From contig NZ_CP036271.1 of NCBI RefSeq assembly GCF_007745175.1, positions 2,802,314-2,866,313 of the forward strand: a DNA stretch of 64,000 bases, written 5' to 3'. The DNA is from Caulifigura coniformis (GTDB lineage: Bacteria > Planctomycetota > Planctomycetia > Planctomycetales > Planctomycetaceae). This document shows, in pieces, positions 45,010-54,641 of the stretch. The stretch's first letter is position 1; the number at the start of each line of letters is the position of its first letter. Below the pieces are notes generated by a model that worked only from the letters and a program-made list of their open reading frames with translations, made no database searches and was not told the origin of the DNA. The position numbers were made by a program, and so were the translations under genes.

Positions 45010-46275
45010 ATGGATGACTTCGGCTTTGATGCGGACATGGCTGGCGGCAACGACTACGTGACAGGCTACGAGCAGTTTATGAGCCTCTCCTACGAGGATC
45101 TCACCTGCCAGCAGGCCTCGACAGGCGGGCAGTGTGACTACGAAGAACTCGAGACCGGAACGCGAGTCGGCATCCCGATCGAGCGGCCGCGTGGTCGACG
45201 CCGACAGATTCCGCCCGTCAGAAACCTCGACCGGCCGCTGAGAATCGTCTGCCTCGGGCCCAGCTTCCAGCTCGGGGGAGTCGGACAACAGACGCTCAGC
45301 CTCGCCCGCTATTTCAATCCGGATCGGGCCCGGATCACTCGCTGCCTCGTCACCCGCGACGATGCCGAGGGACACAAACGACTCGCCGGCATGGGAATCC
45401 CCGTCGAAACGGCGACCCCCAGCCGGCTGGAGCGCGCGGCCGAAGATGCCGAGATCTTCCTGCTCTGGGGCGACCACTTCGACCGCACCCTGCCGCAGCG
45501 GCGGCCAACCTGTGTGTTCGTGGCCCACGGCGAATCGGCCTGGACGAGGCAGGGCCTCGAACGCAGCCGGGGCGTCGTCGATCACGTCATCGCCGTCAGC
45601 GAACGCGTCCGCGGACGGGTCTGCGGAGGGTTCGAAACGACCACGATCCTCAACGGCATCGATCCCTCGCGGCTGGCGGCGACACGCCCCCGGCAGGCCG
45701 TGAGACGGTCGCTCGGAATCCGCAGGGACGAGTTCCTGGTTGGCTGCGTCGGTCGCATGACGCAGGAAAAACAGATGGAGCGACTCATCTCCGCGGTCGC
45801 CCTCCTCCCGCGCAGCTTCAAACTGCTTCTCGTCGGCAGCGGCTCCCGACGCACCGAACTCGTCGAACGCGCCAGCGACTTGATCCCCGGCCGCTTCGTC
45901 ATCGTCCGCCCGAATGACCACCTCGGCGACCTCTACCGCGCGATGGATGCGTTCGCGTTTCCGTCAGCGCACGAAGGGTTCGGCCTGGTCGTCGCCGAGG
46001 CGATGGCCTGCCGCGTTCCGGTCGTCGCCACCTGTGTCGGGGCAGTTCCCGAAATCATCGAGAACAACGTCAGCGGCATGGTCGTCGACTCCTCGCCCGA
46101 GGCGTTCGCCGACGCAATGAAGAAGCTCGCGAAGTTCCCGCACTGGGCCGCCGGCATGGCCCGGCAGGCTCACGCGTTCGCGCTCCGGCGACTCGTCGCC
46201 CGGAGGATGGCCAGTGACTACGAGACGCTCCTCTCGCGACTCGTGGCCGCGAAAACGGCGGCACAAACAGCCTGA
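45010..46275 (+). CDS. Glycosyltransferase family 1/4-like
   Basis: 421 residues. An acidic N-terminal extension of about 65 residues (rich in Asp, Glu and Tyr) precedes a GT-B core: LRIVCLGPSFQLGGVGQQTL, then VAHGESAWT, NGIDPSRL, GCVGRMTQEKQMERLI, and the donor-binding SAHEGFGLVVAEAMACRVPVVAT with conserved E-x7-E-type glutamates. It transfers a nucleotide-sugar residue to a lipid- or polysaccharide-linked acceptor in the cytoplasm; sugar unknown. The next gene starts 26 bases downstream, so they are probably one operon. Confidence 0.88.
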   Translation: MDDFGFDADMAGGNDYVTGYEQFMSLSYEDLTCQQASTGGQCDYEELETGTRVGIPIERPRGRRRQIPPVRNLDRPLRIVCLGPSFQLGGVGQQTLSLARYFNPDRARITRCLVTRDDAEGHKRLAGMGIPVETATPSRLERAAEDAEIFLLWGDHFDRTLPQRRPTCVFVAHGESAWTRQGLERSRGVVDHVIAVSERVRGRVCGGFETTTILNGIDPSRLAATRPRQAVRRSLGIRRDEFLVGCVGRMTQEKQMERLISAVALLPRSFKLLLVGSGSRRTELVERASDLIPGRFVIVRPNDHLGDLYRAMDAFAFPSAHEGFGLVVAEAMACRVPVVATCVGAVPEIIENNVSGMVVDSSPEAFADAMKKLAKFPHWAAGMARQAHAFALRRLVARRMASDYETLLSRLVAAKTAAQTA

Positions 46276-46301
46276 TCTCCGCACTCGCCGCCGGCCGACG
46301 C

Positions 46302-47579
46302 ATGCCCATCAGGATCACCAACCAGCTGTTTCGATCCCATCCGATCGTCGGTCACTGCCCGGGACCGACGCATGGACGTTGGCGGCGGATTGTCGACGCG
46401 GTCCTGTCGCAGAAGATGCGCCCCGCCCGGTGTCCCGATGCGACCTTCCTCACCTGGAACACCGGCGCGCGTCCCGCCCGCCCCGACAAGCCCTGCGGAC
46501 TGTTCGAACGCAGCCTCGCCCAGTTTCAGATCGAGCCGCTCGTCCTCGGCCAGGGCCGAAAGAACTGGAGAAACCGCGACAAGCTCGCGCTCACCGCCGA
46601 GGCGCTGGAATCGGTCACGACTCCTTACGTCGTCGGCGGAGATTCCTGTGACGTCCTCTTTTTTGAGGATCCGGGGCTCGTTGTCGAGCGCTTCAGGCAG
46701 CACTTCACCTGCGACCTGTTGTTCAATTCGACCGGCTCCCTCTGCTGGCCCCAGCTGCCGCGATTGATGGAGTTCCAGACCTCCCGCCCAGTGGCGCCCC
46801 TGCTTAAGGGGCGCCACTGGATCAACTCGGGCCTGTTCGTCGGAAAGACCGACTTCTGCCGCGACTACTTTCGCGATCTGGCCCAAAGTCCGCCGGTCGA
46901 GGGGTACGCTCATTCCGATCAGGCCGTCGTGATGGAGACCTGGCCGCGCTGGTATCCGCGGGTTCAGACCGACGACTTCTGCCAGATTTTCCAGTGGTTC
47001 AACGAAAAACCGGCGGTCCTGCATCTCGAACGTCCGCTGGCCGCCCGTCACACATCGCTGATTCGCTGGCTCCGTCGCCTGCCAGGGCCGCTTGTGGGCG
47101 CCGAGGTCGGCGTCTTCCAGGGATACACGTCCGAGGCGTTGCTCCGCAGTTTCCCCGATCTCCGGTTGTGGATGGTCGACCGCTGGAAGCCCTACGAAGG
47201 TCGCTCGACCATCGGCGACCAGCCCGCCGAGGCCCTCGAACGGGCCCTGAAGTCGACCACCTTCTGGACCCAGTTCGCGAAAGACCGACGGCGGATTCTC
47301 CGGGAGGCCTCGCCGGCAGCTGCCGACCGCTTTGACGACCACAGCCTCGATTTCGCCTTCATCGACGCCAATCACCTGTACGAGGCCGTCTGCGCAGACA
47401 TCACTGCCTGGTGGAGCAAAATCCGGCCTGGAGGCCTGCTCACCGGGCACGATTACGGCACCGGCCGCGATGCCGAAGGCATCTGGGGGGTAAAGCGGGC
47501 CGTCGACGAATTCGCCGACACCACCGGCTCCCCCCTCGAACTCGGCGCCGACGGCACCTGGTGCATCGAGAAGCGATAA
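46302..47579 (+). CDS. Fusion of PLOD-like glycosyltransferase domain and SAM methyltransferase domain
   Basis: 425 residues. Residues about 50-240 resemble PLOD/procollagen-type glycosyltransferases: TTPYVVGGDSCDVLF (metal Asp motif), NSTGSLCWPQ, HWINSGLFVG, HSDQAV. Residues about 265-425 form a class I methyltransferase: GAEVGVFQGYTSEALL (motif I), MVDRWKPY, DFAFIDANHLYEAV (Methyltransf_24 type) and GGLLTGHDYG. A two-domain glycosyl/methyl transferase of this type probably modifies a sugar or protein acceptor and methylates it. It follows the preceding glycosyltransferase by 26 bases. The antisense frame over this region is a shadow. Confidence 0.8.
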   Translation: MPIRITNQLFRSHPIVGHCPGPTHGRWRRIVDAVLSQKMRPARCPDATFLTWNTGARPARPDKPCGLFERSLAQFQIEPLVLGQGRKNWRNRDKLALTAEALESVTTPYVVGGDSCDVLFFEDPGLVVERFRQHFTCDLLFNSTGSLCWPQLPRLMEFQTSRPVAPLLKGRHWINSGLFVGKTDFCRDYFRDLAQSPPVEGYAHSDQAVVMETWPRWYPRVQTDDFCQIFQWFNEKPAVLHLERPLAARHTSLIRWLRRLPGPLVGAEVGVFQGYTSEALLRSFPDLRLWMVDRWKPYEGRSTIGDQPAEALERALKSTTFWTQFAKDRRRILREASPAAADRFDDHSLDFAFIDANHLYEAVCADITAWWSKIRPGGLLTGHDYGTGRDAEGIWGVKRAVDEFADTTGSPLELGADGTWCIEKR

Positions 47580-47673
47580 CACCAGACGCAAGGGGAGGGC
47601 GAGGTTCCGTCATCGGACAGGCCTCCGCCAGGCCGCGACTTCGGCCTGCGTGACCTCTCGATCAATGGCCCTC

Positions 47674-49995
47674 TTATCCGCTGCTCTCGCCGGGCGGACT
47701 CGGCGGCGACGGACTCGAACTACCGGCCTCCACGGGCTCAACCGCCCCGATGAACGTCGGCAGGTCTCCCCCCGCTCCCTGACTTCCCAGCAGGCTCCCA
47801 TCCGCCGGACGCAGAAAGCTCCCCGCGCTCTCGTCGGTGCGGTTCGGAATGTCGAATGACGGAAACATCATCGCCAGCCGCCCGCCGCGGTCTGCCGTCG
47901 ACGTCGTCCCCTCGTCCTGCTCCCAGTAATTCGACTGGATCGTCCACGTGGCGAGCATGGTCTCCCACTGGGCATCCGGCCCCAGCGTTCGCGTCCCCCC
48001 CAGGATCAGGTTGTTCGCCAGCCTTGCCCCCATTCCGCCACTCGCAGCGCCGGGACCGACCGTCGAATCCATCCAGCTCAGCCAGTAGCGGACCCCCAGA
48101 AACGTGTTGTTGCTGATGTCGATCTGTTCCGAGCCCTTCCACGGCCGGAACCGCAACAGGACGCCCGTATCTCCCTCGAGAAACAGGTTTCGACGCAACG
48201 TCGCCTTCCGGGCCCCCAGACCGAGATAGAACAGTGAGCCCTTCGAGCGGAACCGGCATTCTTCGCATTCGACCGCCATCACCGTTCCGTCGCGCGCTTC
48301 CACCGACACGCAATACCCTTTCCCCGGGCCGCGTTGAAATCGACTTCGGTGAAAACGGACCGATTTCTGGTCGGCACGTTCGAGGGCCTTCACGTTGACC
48401 AGTGACAGGTCGCTCGCCTCCCCCACGTGGAAGAATTCGCAATCGTCGAACGCAATCCCCGACAGGTCTCCCTGCAGCGAGAGCGTCCGGCCTTTCTTTC
48501 CCGTCGACTCCAGTCTCAGTCCCTCGATCCGCAGGTCCCGGCAGTCCTTGATCGCAATGACCGAAGACTCTTCCGCATCCGCCTGTGCCGGCCGAAGCAC
48601 GACCCCCGCTTCACCCCGGATCGTCACCGCGTCCAGCCCGCTCAGGCTGATCGCCTCTTCGTACACCCCCCCGTTCTGAATCGTGATGACACCCGCAGAC
48701 GCGATCCGTTCAACCGCCTCGGCCAACGTGGCGCACGTCGCGTCTGGACCGCGACCCACAATCACACTGGCCAGTCGCGGCGGCGAAGTTGCCGGAGGAG
48801 AGATCGTCACCCCGCCGGCGGGGCCGGCCTTCTCTTGGCCTCGATTCCACCAAAGCGCCAAAGCCGCCGCCACCAGGGCGATCAGCGCGATGCCGGCCCC
48901 GACCACGGCCCGCGAACCTCGATTGCGATCCTTACGCCGGACGTGCTTGGCAGACGACCCGTCCCCCGGACGGGCAACCGGCTCGCGCCGGATGGCCGTT
49001 TCCAGTTCGCCGCTGGCCGTCTGGTTCAGCACCGACACCAAGTGCGTGAGGATGTCGGAAACCTCCTCCGCCGACTGAAAACGATCCTCGGGCCGCTTGG
49101 CGAGCAGATGGTCGACGAGGTCAGAGACGACCGGAGGAATCAGCGGACTGATCTGCTGCAGGCGTGGAGGCTTGAAATCGAGAATGCGGTGCACCGTCTC
49201 GGCGTAGCTTCCGCCATGAAACGGCGACTGCCCGGTCGCCATGCAGTAGATCACGCAGCCCAGGCTGTACAGATCCGATCGCGCGTCAATCGGCCCCCCA
49301 TGAATCTGCTCGGGCGACATGTACGCCGGCGTCCCGACCGTCTGGTCATGCGACGTCAGGTCCGAGTTGTCATGCGTCACGCGCGCCAGCCCGAAGTCCA
49401 TCAGCCGCACCCGTGTCTCGCCGTCATGCAGCATCACGTTGCCCGGCTTGATGTCCCTGTGAATCACTCCCTGGCCATGAGCGGCCGCGAGACCATTTGC
49501 GACCTGCGCACTGAGACGGATGATCTCCAGCGACGGCAGACTGCCCCGCCGCAGGATGTATTCCTTCAGTGACATCCCCGACACGAACTCCATCACCAGG
49601 AACGGAACCTGGTCCTGCTCCTCGACGGAATGAATCGTCAGCACGTTCTCGTGGCTGATGGCCGCTGCGGCCCGGGCCTCGCGCTGGAATCGCCGACGCG
49701 CCACTTCGCTTTGAGCCAGGTGTGGCTGCAGAACCTTGATCGCCACCATCCTCGACAGGTCGGGGTCGAAGCCCTTGTACACGACCCCCATCCCGCCGCT
49801 GCCGATCCGTCCATGCAGCTCATACTTTCCCAGCCGCTTCGGAGCGATCCGTACACCTCCCTTGAAATCGGAGTTCTGGGGCACGGAATCGTCATCGACG
49901 TTTCCATCAGCGTAGCGGACGGTTGGATCAGTTCCTGGCGATCCCGGCGAGAGCTCGAGGGCCGAATCCTTCTCAGGGGGGATTTGATCGCGCAT
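47674..49995 (-). CDS. Membrane Ser/Thr protein kinase with extracytoplasmic beta-helix
   Basis: 773 residues. An N-terminal cytoplasmic kinase, residues about 57-330: GSGGMGVVYKG (P-loop), AIKVL (Lys), HRDIKPGNVM (catalytic loop), DFGLAR, GTPAYMSPEQ. A basic linker with a single membrane segment (GIALIALVAAALALWW, about 370-386) follows. The exported part has about ten coils of right-handed beta-helix type (ITIQNGGVYEEAISLSGLDAVTI and repeated short strands), and the C-terminus is Pro/Ser-rich. Hanks-type kinases signal by phosphorylating Ser/Thr; the outer beta-helix may sense polysaccharide. No phosphatase neighbour is seen. Confidence 0.9.
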   Translation of the reverse strand: MRDQIPPEKDSALELSPGSPGTDPTVRYADGNVDDDSVPQNSDFKGGVRIAPKRLGKYELHGRIGSGGMGVVYKGFDPDLSRMVAIKVLQPHLAQSEVARRRFQREARAAAAISHENVLTIHSVEEQDQVPFLVMEFVSGMSLKEYILRRGSLPSLEIIRLSAQVANGLAAAHGQGVIHRDIKPGNVMLHDGETRVRLMDFGLARVTHDNSDLTSHDQTVGTPAYMSPEQIHGGPIDARSDLYSLGCVIYCMATGQSPFHGGSYAETVHRILDFKPPRLQQISPLIPPVVSDLVDHLLAKRPEDRFQSAEEVSDILTHLVSVLNQTASGELETAIRREPVARPGDGSSAKHVRRKDRNRGSRAVVGAGIALIALVAAALALWWNRGQEKAGPAGGVTISPPATSPPRLASVIVGRGPDATCATLAEAVERIASAGVITIQNGGVYEEAISLSGLDAVTIRGEAGVVLRPAQADAEESSVIAIKDCRDLRIEGLRLESTGKKGRTLSLQGDLSGIAFDDCEFFHVGEASDLSLVNVKALERADQKSVRFHRSRFQRGPGKGYCVSVEARDGTVMAVECEECRFRSKGSLFYLGLGARKATLRRNLFLEGDTGVLLRFRPWKGSEQIDISNNTFLGVRYWLSWMDSTVGPGAASGGMGARLANNLILGGTRTLGPDAQWETMLATWTIQSNYWEQDEGTTSTADRGGRLAMMFPSFDIPNRTDESAGSFLRPADGSLLGSQGAGGDLPTFIGAVEPVEAGSSSPSPPSPPGESSG

Positions 49996-50256
49996 CGACC
50001 CATTCCGGCAACATGAGACGTATGGCCGAAAATTTCTGGTGACAATCTACCGTTTTCCTCCGGCCACGGCGAAGGAGAGGCCGAACCGCCCGGCCCCCCG
50101 CGGCCAGGTCCCCGATCCCGTTCCCTCGCGACCCGACCTCCGACCAGGGGCAGACCAGCCTCCGCCAGAGCAGGCACGAGAGACCCGTCGGACGCAGGCA
50201 CGATCTTCCGTCCCGCAGTCTGGCCATCGGGGAGGTCCGTAACGAATAATGCGGGC

Positions 50257-52269
50257 ATGACTCATCCACGCGACGGCCGCATGATTCCGGGCAATCCCGG
50301 CCGACTGATCTATTTGCTCTTTCTGCTCGCGGCGGTTGCGGTCCCCGCCACAGCGCAGGATGCGTCGCCAGTCGTTGCCGAATCCCCTCTGAATTTTGAA
50401 TTGCCGGGCTCGAACGGGAGGAACGTCGCCTTCCCGGAGGAAGCCCATCAGGGCCCCACGGTCATCTGCTTTCTCGGGACCGAGTGCCCGCTTGCCCGGC
50501 TGTACGCACCTCGACTGGCCGAACTGGCCGCCGAATTCGGGCCGCAGGGCGTCCGCTTCATCGGTATCGACAGCAACAGCCAGGACTCGCTGGACGAGGT
50601 CCGCCGGTTTGTCGCCGATCACAAGCTGCCGTTTCCGGTCGCCAAGGACTACGACAACGCCGTGGCCGACCGATTGAATGCGACGCGGGTCACGGAGGTC
50701 GTTGTCGTCGACGCGGATACCCGGATTCGTTATCGCGGACGAATCGACGACCAGTATCGTCCCGGCATCGCCCGTGGACAGGCGGAGCGGCAGGACCTGA
50801 GAATCGCGCTGGGCGAACTCGTCGCCGGCAAGAAGGTTGGAACGCCAGTCTCCGAAGTTGTCGGGTGTCTGATCGGGCGCGTGAAGCAAGTCACGAAAGA
50901 GTCGAAGGTGACCTACTGCAAGGAGGTGTCGCGGATCCTGCAGGCGAACTGCGTCGAGTGTCATCGGAGCGGCGAGATCGCCCCCTTCGCGCTGACCGAC
51001 TACGACGAAGTGGTCGGCTGGGCCGATGCGATGCTGGAGACGATTGACGACGGCCGCATGCCGCCGTGGCACGCCAGTCCCGAGCATGGCCAATTCGCCA
51101 ATGCGCGGTTCATGGCCGAGACCGACAAGCAGAAGCTCCGCGAGTGGGTGGCCGCCGGCGCTCCATATGGCGACGTCACTGAACTGCCTGCACCGTTGCC
51201 CCCCGCCACAACATGGCGCCTCGATCGCGAGCCGGACGCCGTGATTCCCATGCGCGATCGTCCGTTCGCGGTGCCCGCTGAGGGGATTATCGAGTATCAG
51301 TATTTCGTCGTCGATCCGGGCTTCACCGAAGACAAATGGATCATCGGGGCGGAAGTGATCCCGGGGAGTCGTGCGGCCGTTCACCACGCCATCGTTTTTG
51401 TTCGCCCGCCGGATGGCAAGCGGTTTCGGGGAGTCAGCTGGATCACCGCCTACGTGCCGGGCCAGCGGAACGGCATGCTTCCTCCCGGCCATGGACGACT
51501 TGTCCCCGCGGGCTCGACGCTGGTGTTCCAGATGCACTACACGCCGAACGGAACCGAGCAATCGGATCTGTCAAAAGTCGGCCTGCTGTTCGGCAAGGAT
51601 GCCGACATCACGCACGAGGTCTATTCGGAGATCGGCCTCGAACAGGAATTTGAGATTCCTCCGCACACGGCCAACTATGCCGTCGACGGCGCGCCCCGGC
51701 GACTGCCCAGGCACGGCACGCTGCTCGCCGTCGCCCCGCACATGCACTTGCGAGGCAAATCGTTCCGGCTGTGGTCGCAGAAGGGCGATGAGCGGTCGGT
51801 CCTGCTGGATGTGCCTCGCTACGATTTCAACTGGCAGCACGTCTATGCGTTCGCTCAACCGCTGCCGCTCGATTCGATCGACAAACTCGAATTCACGACG
51901 ACGTTCGACAACTCGGAGGCCAACCCGGTCAATCCGAATCCCGCCGACCACGTCACCTGGGGCGACCAGACGTGGGAGGAAATGGCTGTGGCGTTCTTCG
52001 AGATCGCGGTCCCACGTCAGAGGGGCAAGTCGGCAGACTCCGGTTCGACGGCTCAGCCTGCCGACGAACAACGCCGCCAAAGTGAGATCGAACAGTTTGC
52101 GACGGATTTCTTCGAGCGATTCGACGCGAACCGGGATGGTCAGATCGTCCGTTCGGAACTGCCGGTGGCCATCGATCGCTTCGCGTTCCGGCAACTCGAC
52201 CGGGATGGCAACGAGCGACTCTCTCGCGCCGAGGTGGAGCAGGCGGCCGCCCAGCGAACCCGGTTCTGA
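50257..52269 (+). CDS. Secreted redoxin/cytochrome c/copper-monooxygenase/EF-hand multidomain protein
   Basis: 670 residues with a signal peptide (about residues 1-34; an ATG at 50281 is an alternative start). Residues 40-200: peroxiredoxin-like redoxin (GTECPLARLYAPRL). A heme c site, Cys232-Val-Glu-Cys235-His236, follows in a segment typical of planctomycete cytochromes. Residues about 330-580 contain type II copper-monooxygenase signatures, HHAIVFVRP, QMHYTPNG and PHMHLRGKSF (His-x-His). Two EF-hands close the C-terminus (DANRDGQIV, DRDGNERLS). Such fused proteins are common in planctomycetes; their substrate is unknown. Extracytoplasmic electron transfer is inferred. Confidence 0.83.
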   Translation: MTHPRDGRMIPGNPGRLIYLLFLLAAVAVPATAQDASPVVAESPLNFELPGSNGRNVAFPEEAHQGPTVICFLGTECPLARLYAPRLAELAAEFGPQGVRFIGIDSNSQDSLDEVRRFVADHKLPFPVAKDYDNAVADRLNATRVTEVVVVDADTRIRYRGRIDDQYRPGIARGQAERQDLRIALGELVAGKKVGTPVSEVVGCLIGRVKQVTKESKVTYCKEVSRILQANCVECHRSGEIAPFALTDYDEVVGWADAMLETIDDGRMPPWHASPEHGQFANARFMAETDKQKLREWVAAGAPYGDVTELPAPLPPATTWRLDREPDAVIPMRDRPFAVPAEGIIEYQYFVVDPGFTEDKWIIGAEVIPGSRAAVHHAIVFVRPPDGKRFRGVSWITAYVPGQRNGMLPPGHGRLVPAGSTLVFQMHYTPNGTEQSDLSKVGLLFGKDADITHEVYSEIGLEQEFEIPPHTANYAVDGAPRRLPRHGTLLAVAPHMHLRGKSFRLWSQKGDERSVLLDVPRYDFNWQHVYAFAQPLPLDSIDKLEFTTTFDNSEANPVNPNPADHVTWGDQTWEEMAVAFFEIAVPRQRGKSADSGSTAQPADEQRRQSEIEQFATDFFERFDANRDGQIVRSELPVAIDRFAFRQLDRDGNERLSRAEVEQAAAQRTRF

Positions 52270-52337
52270 TCTCTGCTACTCTTGCCGCGGCTCGCTCTTC
52301 ACGCCCCTGACACCTCTCTTCGGCCACCCTATTCACC

Positions 52338-54641
52338 GTGTCGCGATTCTTCGATCGATTCATCGTCTGGACGGTCGACCATCGGCTGCTGGTAACTCTG
52401 TTCATCCTCGCCATGAGCGGCCTGGCGGCGGTGGGCTACGTGTCCCCCGAGAGTGTCCGCACCTGGTTCCAGCCCACATCTGCAGCACCCGAAGCACGGA
52501 CGAGGTCGTCTGCTCGAGCGACTCGTGAGGCCCCGCCGAATGTCGAACCGATCAGCCTGTCGAATTCCGACGCCGTGCTCGTCGTGCGTTCCGACTCGGA
52601 TCAGCTGTTCACTCCCGCGGGCGCGCGAGCATTGCGGCAGATCGTCGCTGATCTGGAATCCCTCGACTATGTCCGCAGCATTCTGTGGATGGACGAGATT
52701 CCGGTGCTCAATATCTTCGGTCTGCAGGAACCGTTGTTCCCTCGGGCCGAGGCTTCCGAACGACGCTTCGCCGCGGCGAGAGAAAACGCACTGGCGCACC
52801 CCCTGATCGGCGGCCAGTTGCTCTCGGACGATGGCCGTACGCTCCTCTTGCTCGTTAAGTTTGACTGGCTCTTTCTCCAGAGCGACGACGACTGCACGAG
52901 CGGCCTGCGACAGGTTGCGGAGTCGACGGCAGCGAAACATCCCGGCCTCGACCTGTCGTTTCAGGTGACTGGTCGGGCGCCGATCACCCTCACGCTGCTG
53001 CGCACTCACCGCGAGAACCAGGCGAGGTATCAGATCATCGGGTACAGCGTCGTCGTCCTGATGGCGATCGTGCTGTTTCGCGGAATTCGCGCCGTGCTGA
53101 TCGTCTCGCTGGCTCCCTGTGTGGGAGTGTTCTGGTCGCTCGGTTTCCTGAGGTTCTTCGACCTGCAGGACAATCCGTTCAACGACGTGCTGCTGCCGGT
53201 GATGCTGAGCCTGGTCGGACTGACCGACGGCGTCCACCTGATGGTCGAGATCCGTCGGCAATCGGCGGCCGGCCTGAATGGTCGCGAGGCCGCCCGGACA
53301 GCCCTGCGGAAGGTCGGTTTCGCCTGCCTGCTGACGTCGCTCACCACGGCCATCGGTTTTGGCTCGCTCATTCTCGCGCATCACGAGGTCGTTCAGGAGT
53401 TCGGCTGGAGCAGCATGCTCGGCGTCATCCTGATGTTCCTCGCGGTCATCACGGTGATTCCGCTGGCCTGCTCCACCTGGCTGGGGCGGGGCGTGCATAT
53501 CGGCCACGAGCGGGGCCTGATCGACCGCAACCTGCTCCACATTGGCGGCATCATCGACTTCGTGCTGGCACGCGCCAAAGGCATCAGCGGGCTCGCGATT
53601 GTGATCACGGCGCTCCTCACCGGCGTGTCACTCACACTCCGGCCAGATGAGCGGATGGCGAACTCGCTCCCCGGTCGTTCCGAGGCCTCGATTGCGATGC
53701 AGCACATCGACCAGGCGTTCGGTGGACTGGAATTTTCGTCCGTGCAGATCCACTGGTCCGATGCCGTCCCGGCCGACTCGCCCGAGGTGTTGATCGCCGT
53801 CACGAAGGTCGACGATCTTCTGAGAGGGGAGTCGTTGATCGGGCATCCCCTGTCGATCCGCAATCTACTCGATGCACTCCCGGGTGAGGGCGAGCCTGAG
53901 GAGCGGATGTCGATGCTGGAACTGCTGCCGCCGCCGCTCAAGCGTGCGTTCTATACGCCTGAAAATCGTGCCGCGACCGTCAGTTTCCGCGTGCAGGATC
54001 TCGGAATCGCCAGATACGGCCCGGTCTTCGAACGGATCGAAGACGGCCTGCGTCAGATCGCGGCCGCGCACCCCGGATTCACGTTTGATCTGACAGGCTC
54101 CGCCGTGAGTCGCTGGCGGAACCTGTTCCAGATCGTCATGGACCTGGCCTCCAGCCTCGGAAGTGCGGCGGTCATCATCTTCTGCACGTTGGGCCTGGCC
54201 TATCGGTCGCTTCGACTCGGCCTGATCTCGATCATCCCGAACGTCTTCCCGCTGGCTGTGACGGGGACGTTCCTCGTCCTTGCCGGACAGTCGCTGGAGA
54301 TCGTGAGCGTCTGCGCGTTCACCGTCTGCCTCGGGATCGCCGTCGATGACACGATTCACTTCCTGACGCGGTTCCAGGAAGAGCGACCGCATGCAGCGAG
54401 TGATCACGACGCCATCCGCCGCGCGTTCATCGGCGCGGGAACCGGCATGATCATGACGACACTGGTGCTGGTGGCCGGATTCCTGACGGTCATCTTCAGC
54501 GACATGCGAGAGCAGCGAGTCTTCGCGATCATGGGAGCGCTGACGTTGATCGCGGCGCTGATTGGCGATCTGCTGCTTCTGCCGGCGCTGCTGCTGCGAT
54601 ACGCCCCGTCGCGCGGCGATCGAACTCGGTCACCATTGTGA
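52338..54641 (+). CDS. MMPL/RND-superfamily transporter
   Basis: 767 residues from GTG 52338. Two homologous halves, each with one N-terminal membrane segment and a five-segment bundle. Characteristic blocks are VGLTDGVHLMVEIR in the first half and LGIAVDDTIHFLTRF in the second, both containing the RND Asp pairs. Large periplasmic loops lie between. Members move lipids, hopanoids or fatty acids rather than drugs. The gene follows the redoxin protein by 68 bases in the same direction. It is the last gene of the ordinary chromosomal region. Confidence 0.9.
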   Translation: MSRFFDRFIVWTVDHRLLVTLFILAMSGLAAVGYVSPESVRTWFQPTSAAPEARTRSSARATREAPPNVEPISLSNSDAVLVVRSDSDQLFTPAGARALRQIVADLESLDYVRSILWMDEIPVLNIFGLQEPLFPRAEASERRFAAARENALAHPLIGGQLLSDDGRTLLLLVKFDWLFLQSDDDCTSGLRQVAESTAAKHPGLDLSFQVTGRAPITLTLLRTHRENQARYQIIGYSVVVLMAIVLFRGIRAVLIVSLAPCVGVFWSLGFLRFFDLQDNPFNDVLLPVMLSLVGLTDGVHLMVEIRRQSAAGLNGREAARTALRKVGFACLLTSLTTAIGFGSLILAHHEVVQEFGWSSMLGVILMFLAVITVIPLACSTWLGRGVHIGHERGLIDRNLLHIGGIIDFVLARAKGISGLAIVITALLTGVSLTLRPDERMANSLPGRSEASIAMQHIDQAFGGLEFSSVQIHWSDAVPADSPEVLIAVTKVDDLLRGESLIGHPLSIRNLLDALPGEGEPEERMSMLELLPPPLKRAFYTPENRAATVSFRVQDLGIARYGPVFERIEDGLRQIAAAHPGFTFDLTGSAVSRWRNLFQIVMDLASSLGSAAVIIFCTLGLAYRSLRLGLISIIPNVFPLAVTGTFLVLAGQSLEIVSVCAFTVCLGIAVDDTIHFLTRFQEERPHAASDHDAIRRAFIGAGTGMIMTTLVLVAGFLTVIFSDMREQRVFAIMGALTLIAALIGDLLLLPALLLRYAPSRGDRTRSPL

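Noticed and set aside
46218-47591. A 457-codon minus-strand frame
   Set aside because: It covers the plus-strand glycosyltransferase-methyltransferase gene, whose motifs are specific. The antisense product has no motif.
50047-51561. A 504-codon minus-strand frame
   Set aside because: Antisense to the redoxin/copper-monooxygenase gene, which has CxxCH and His motifs in the right places.
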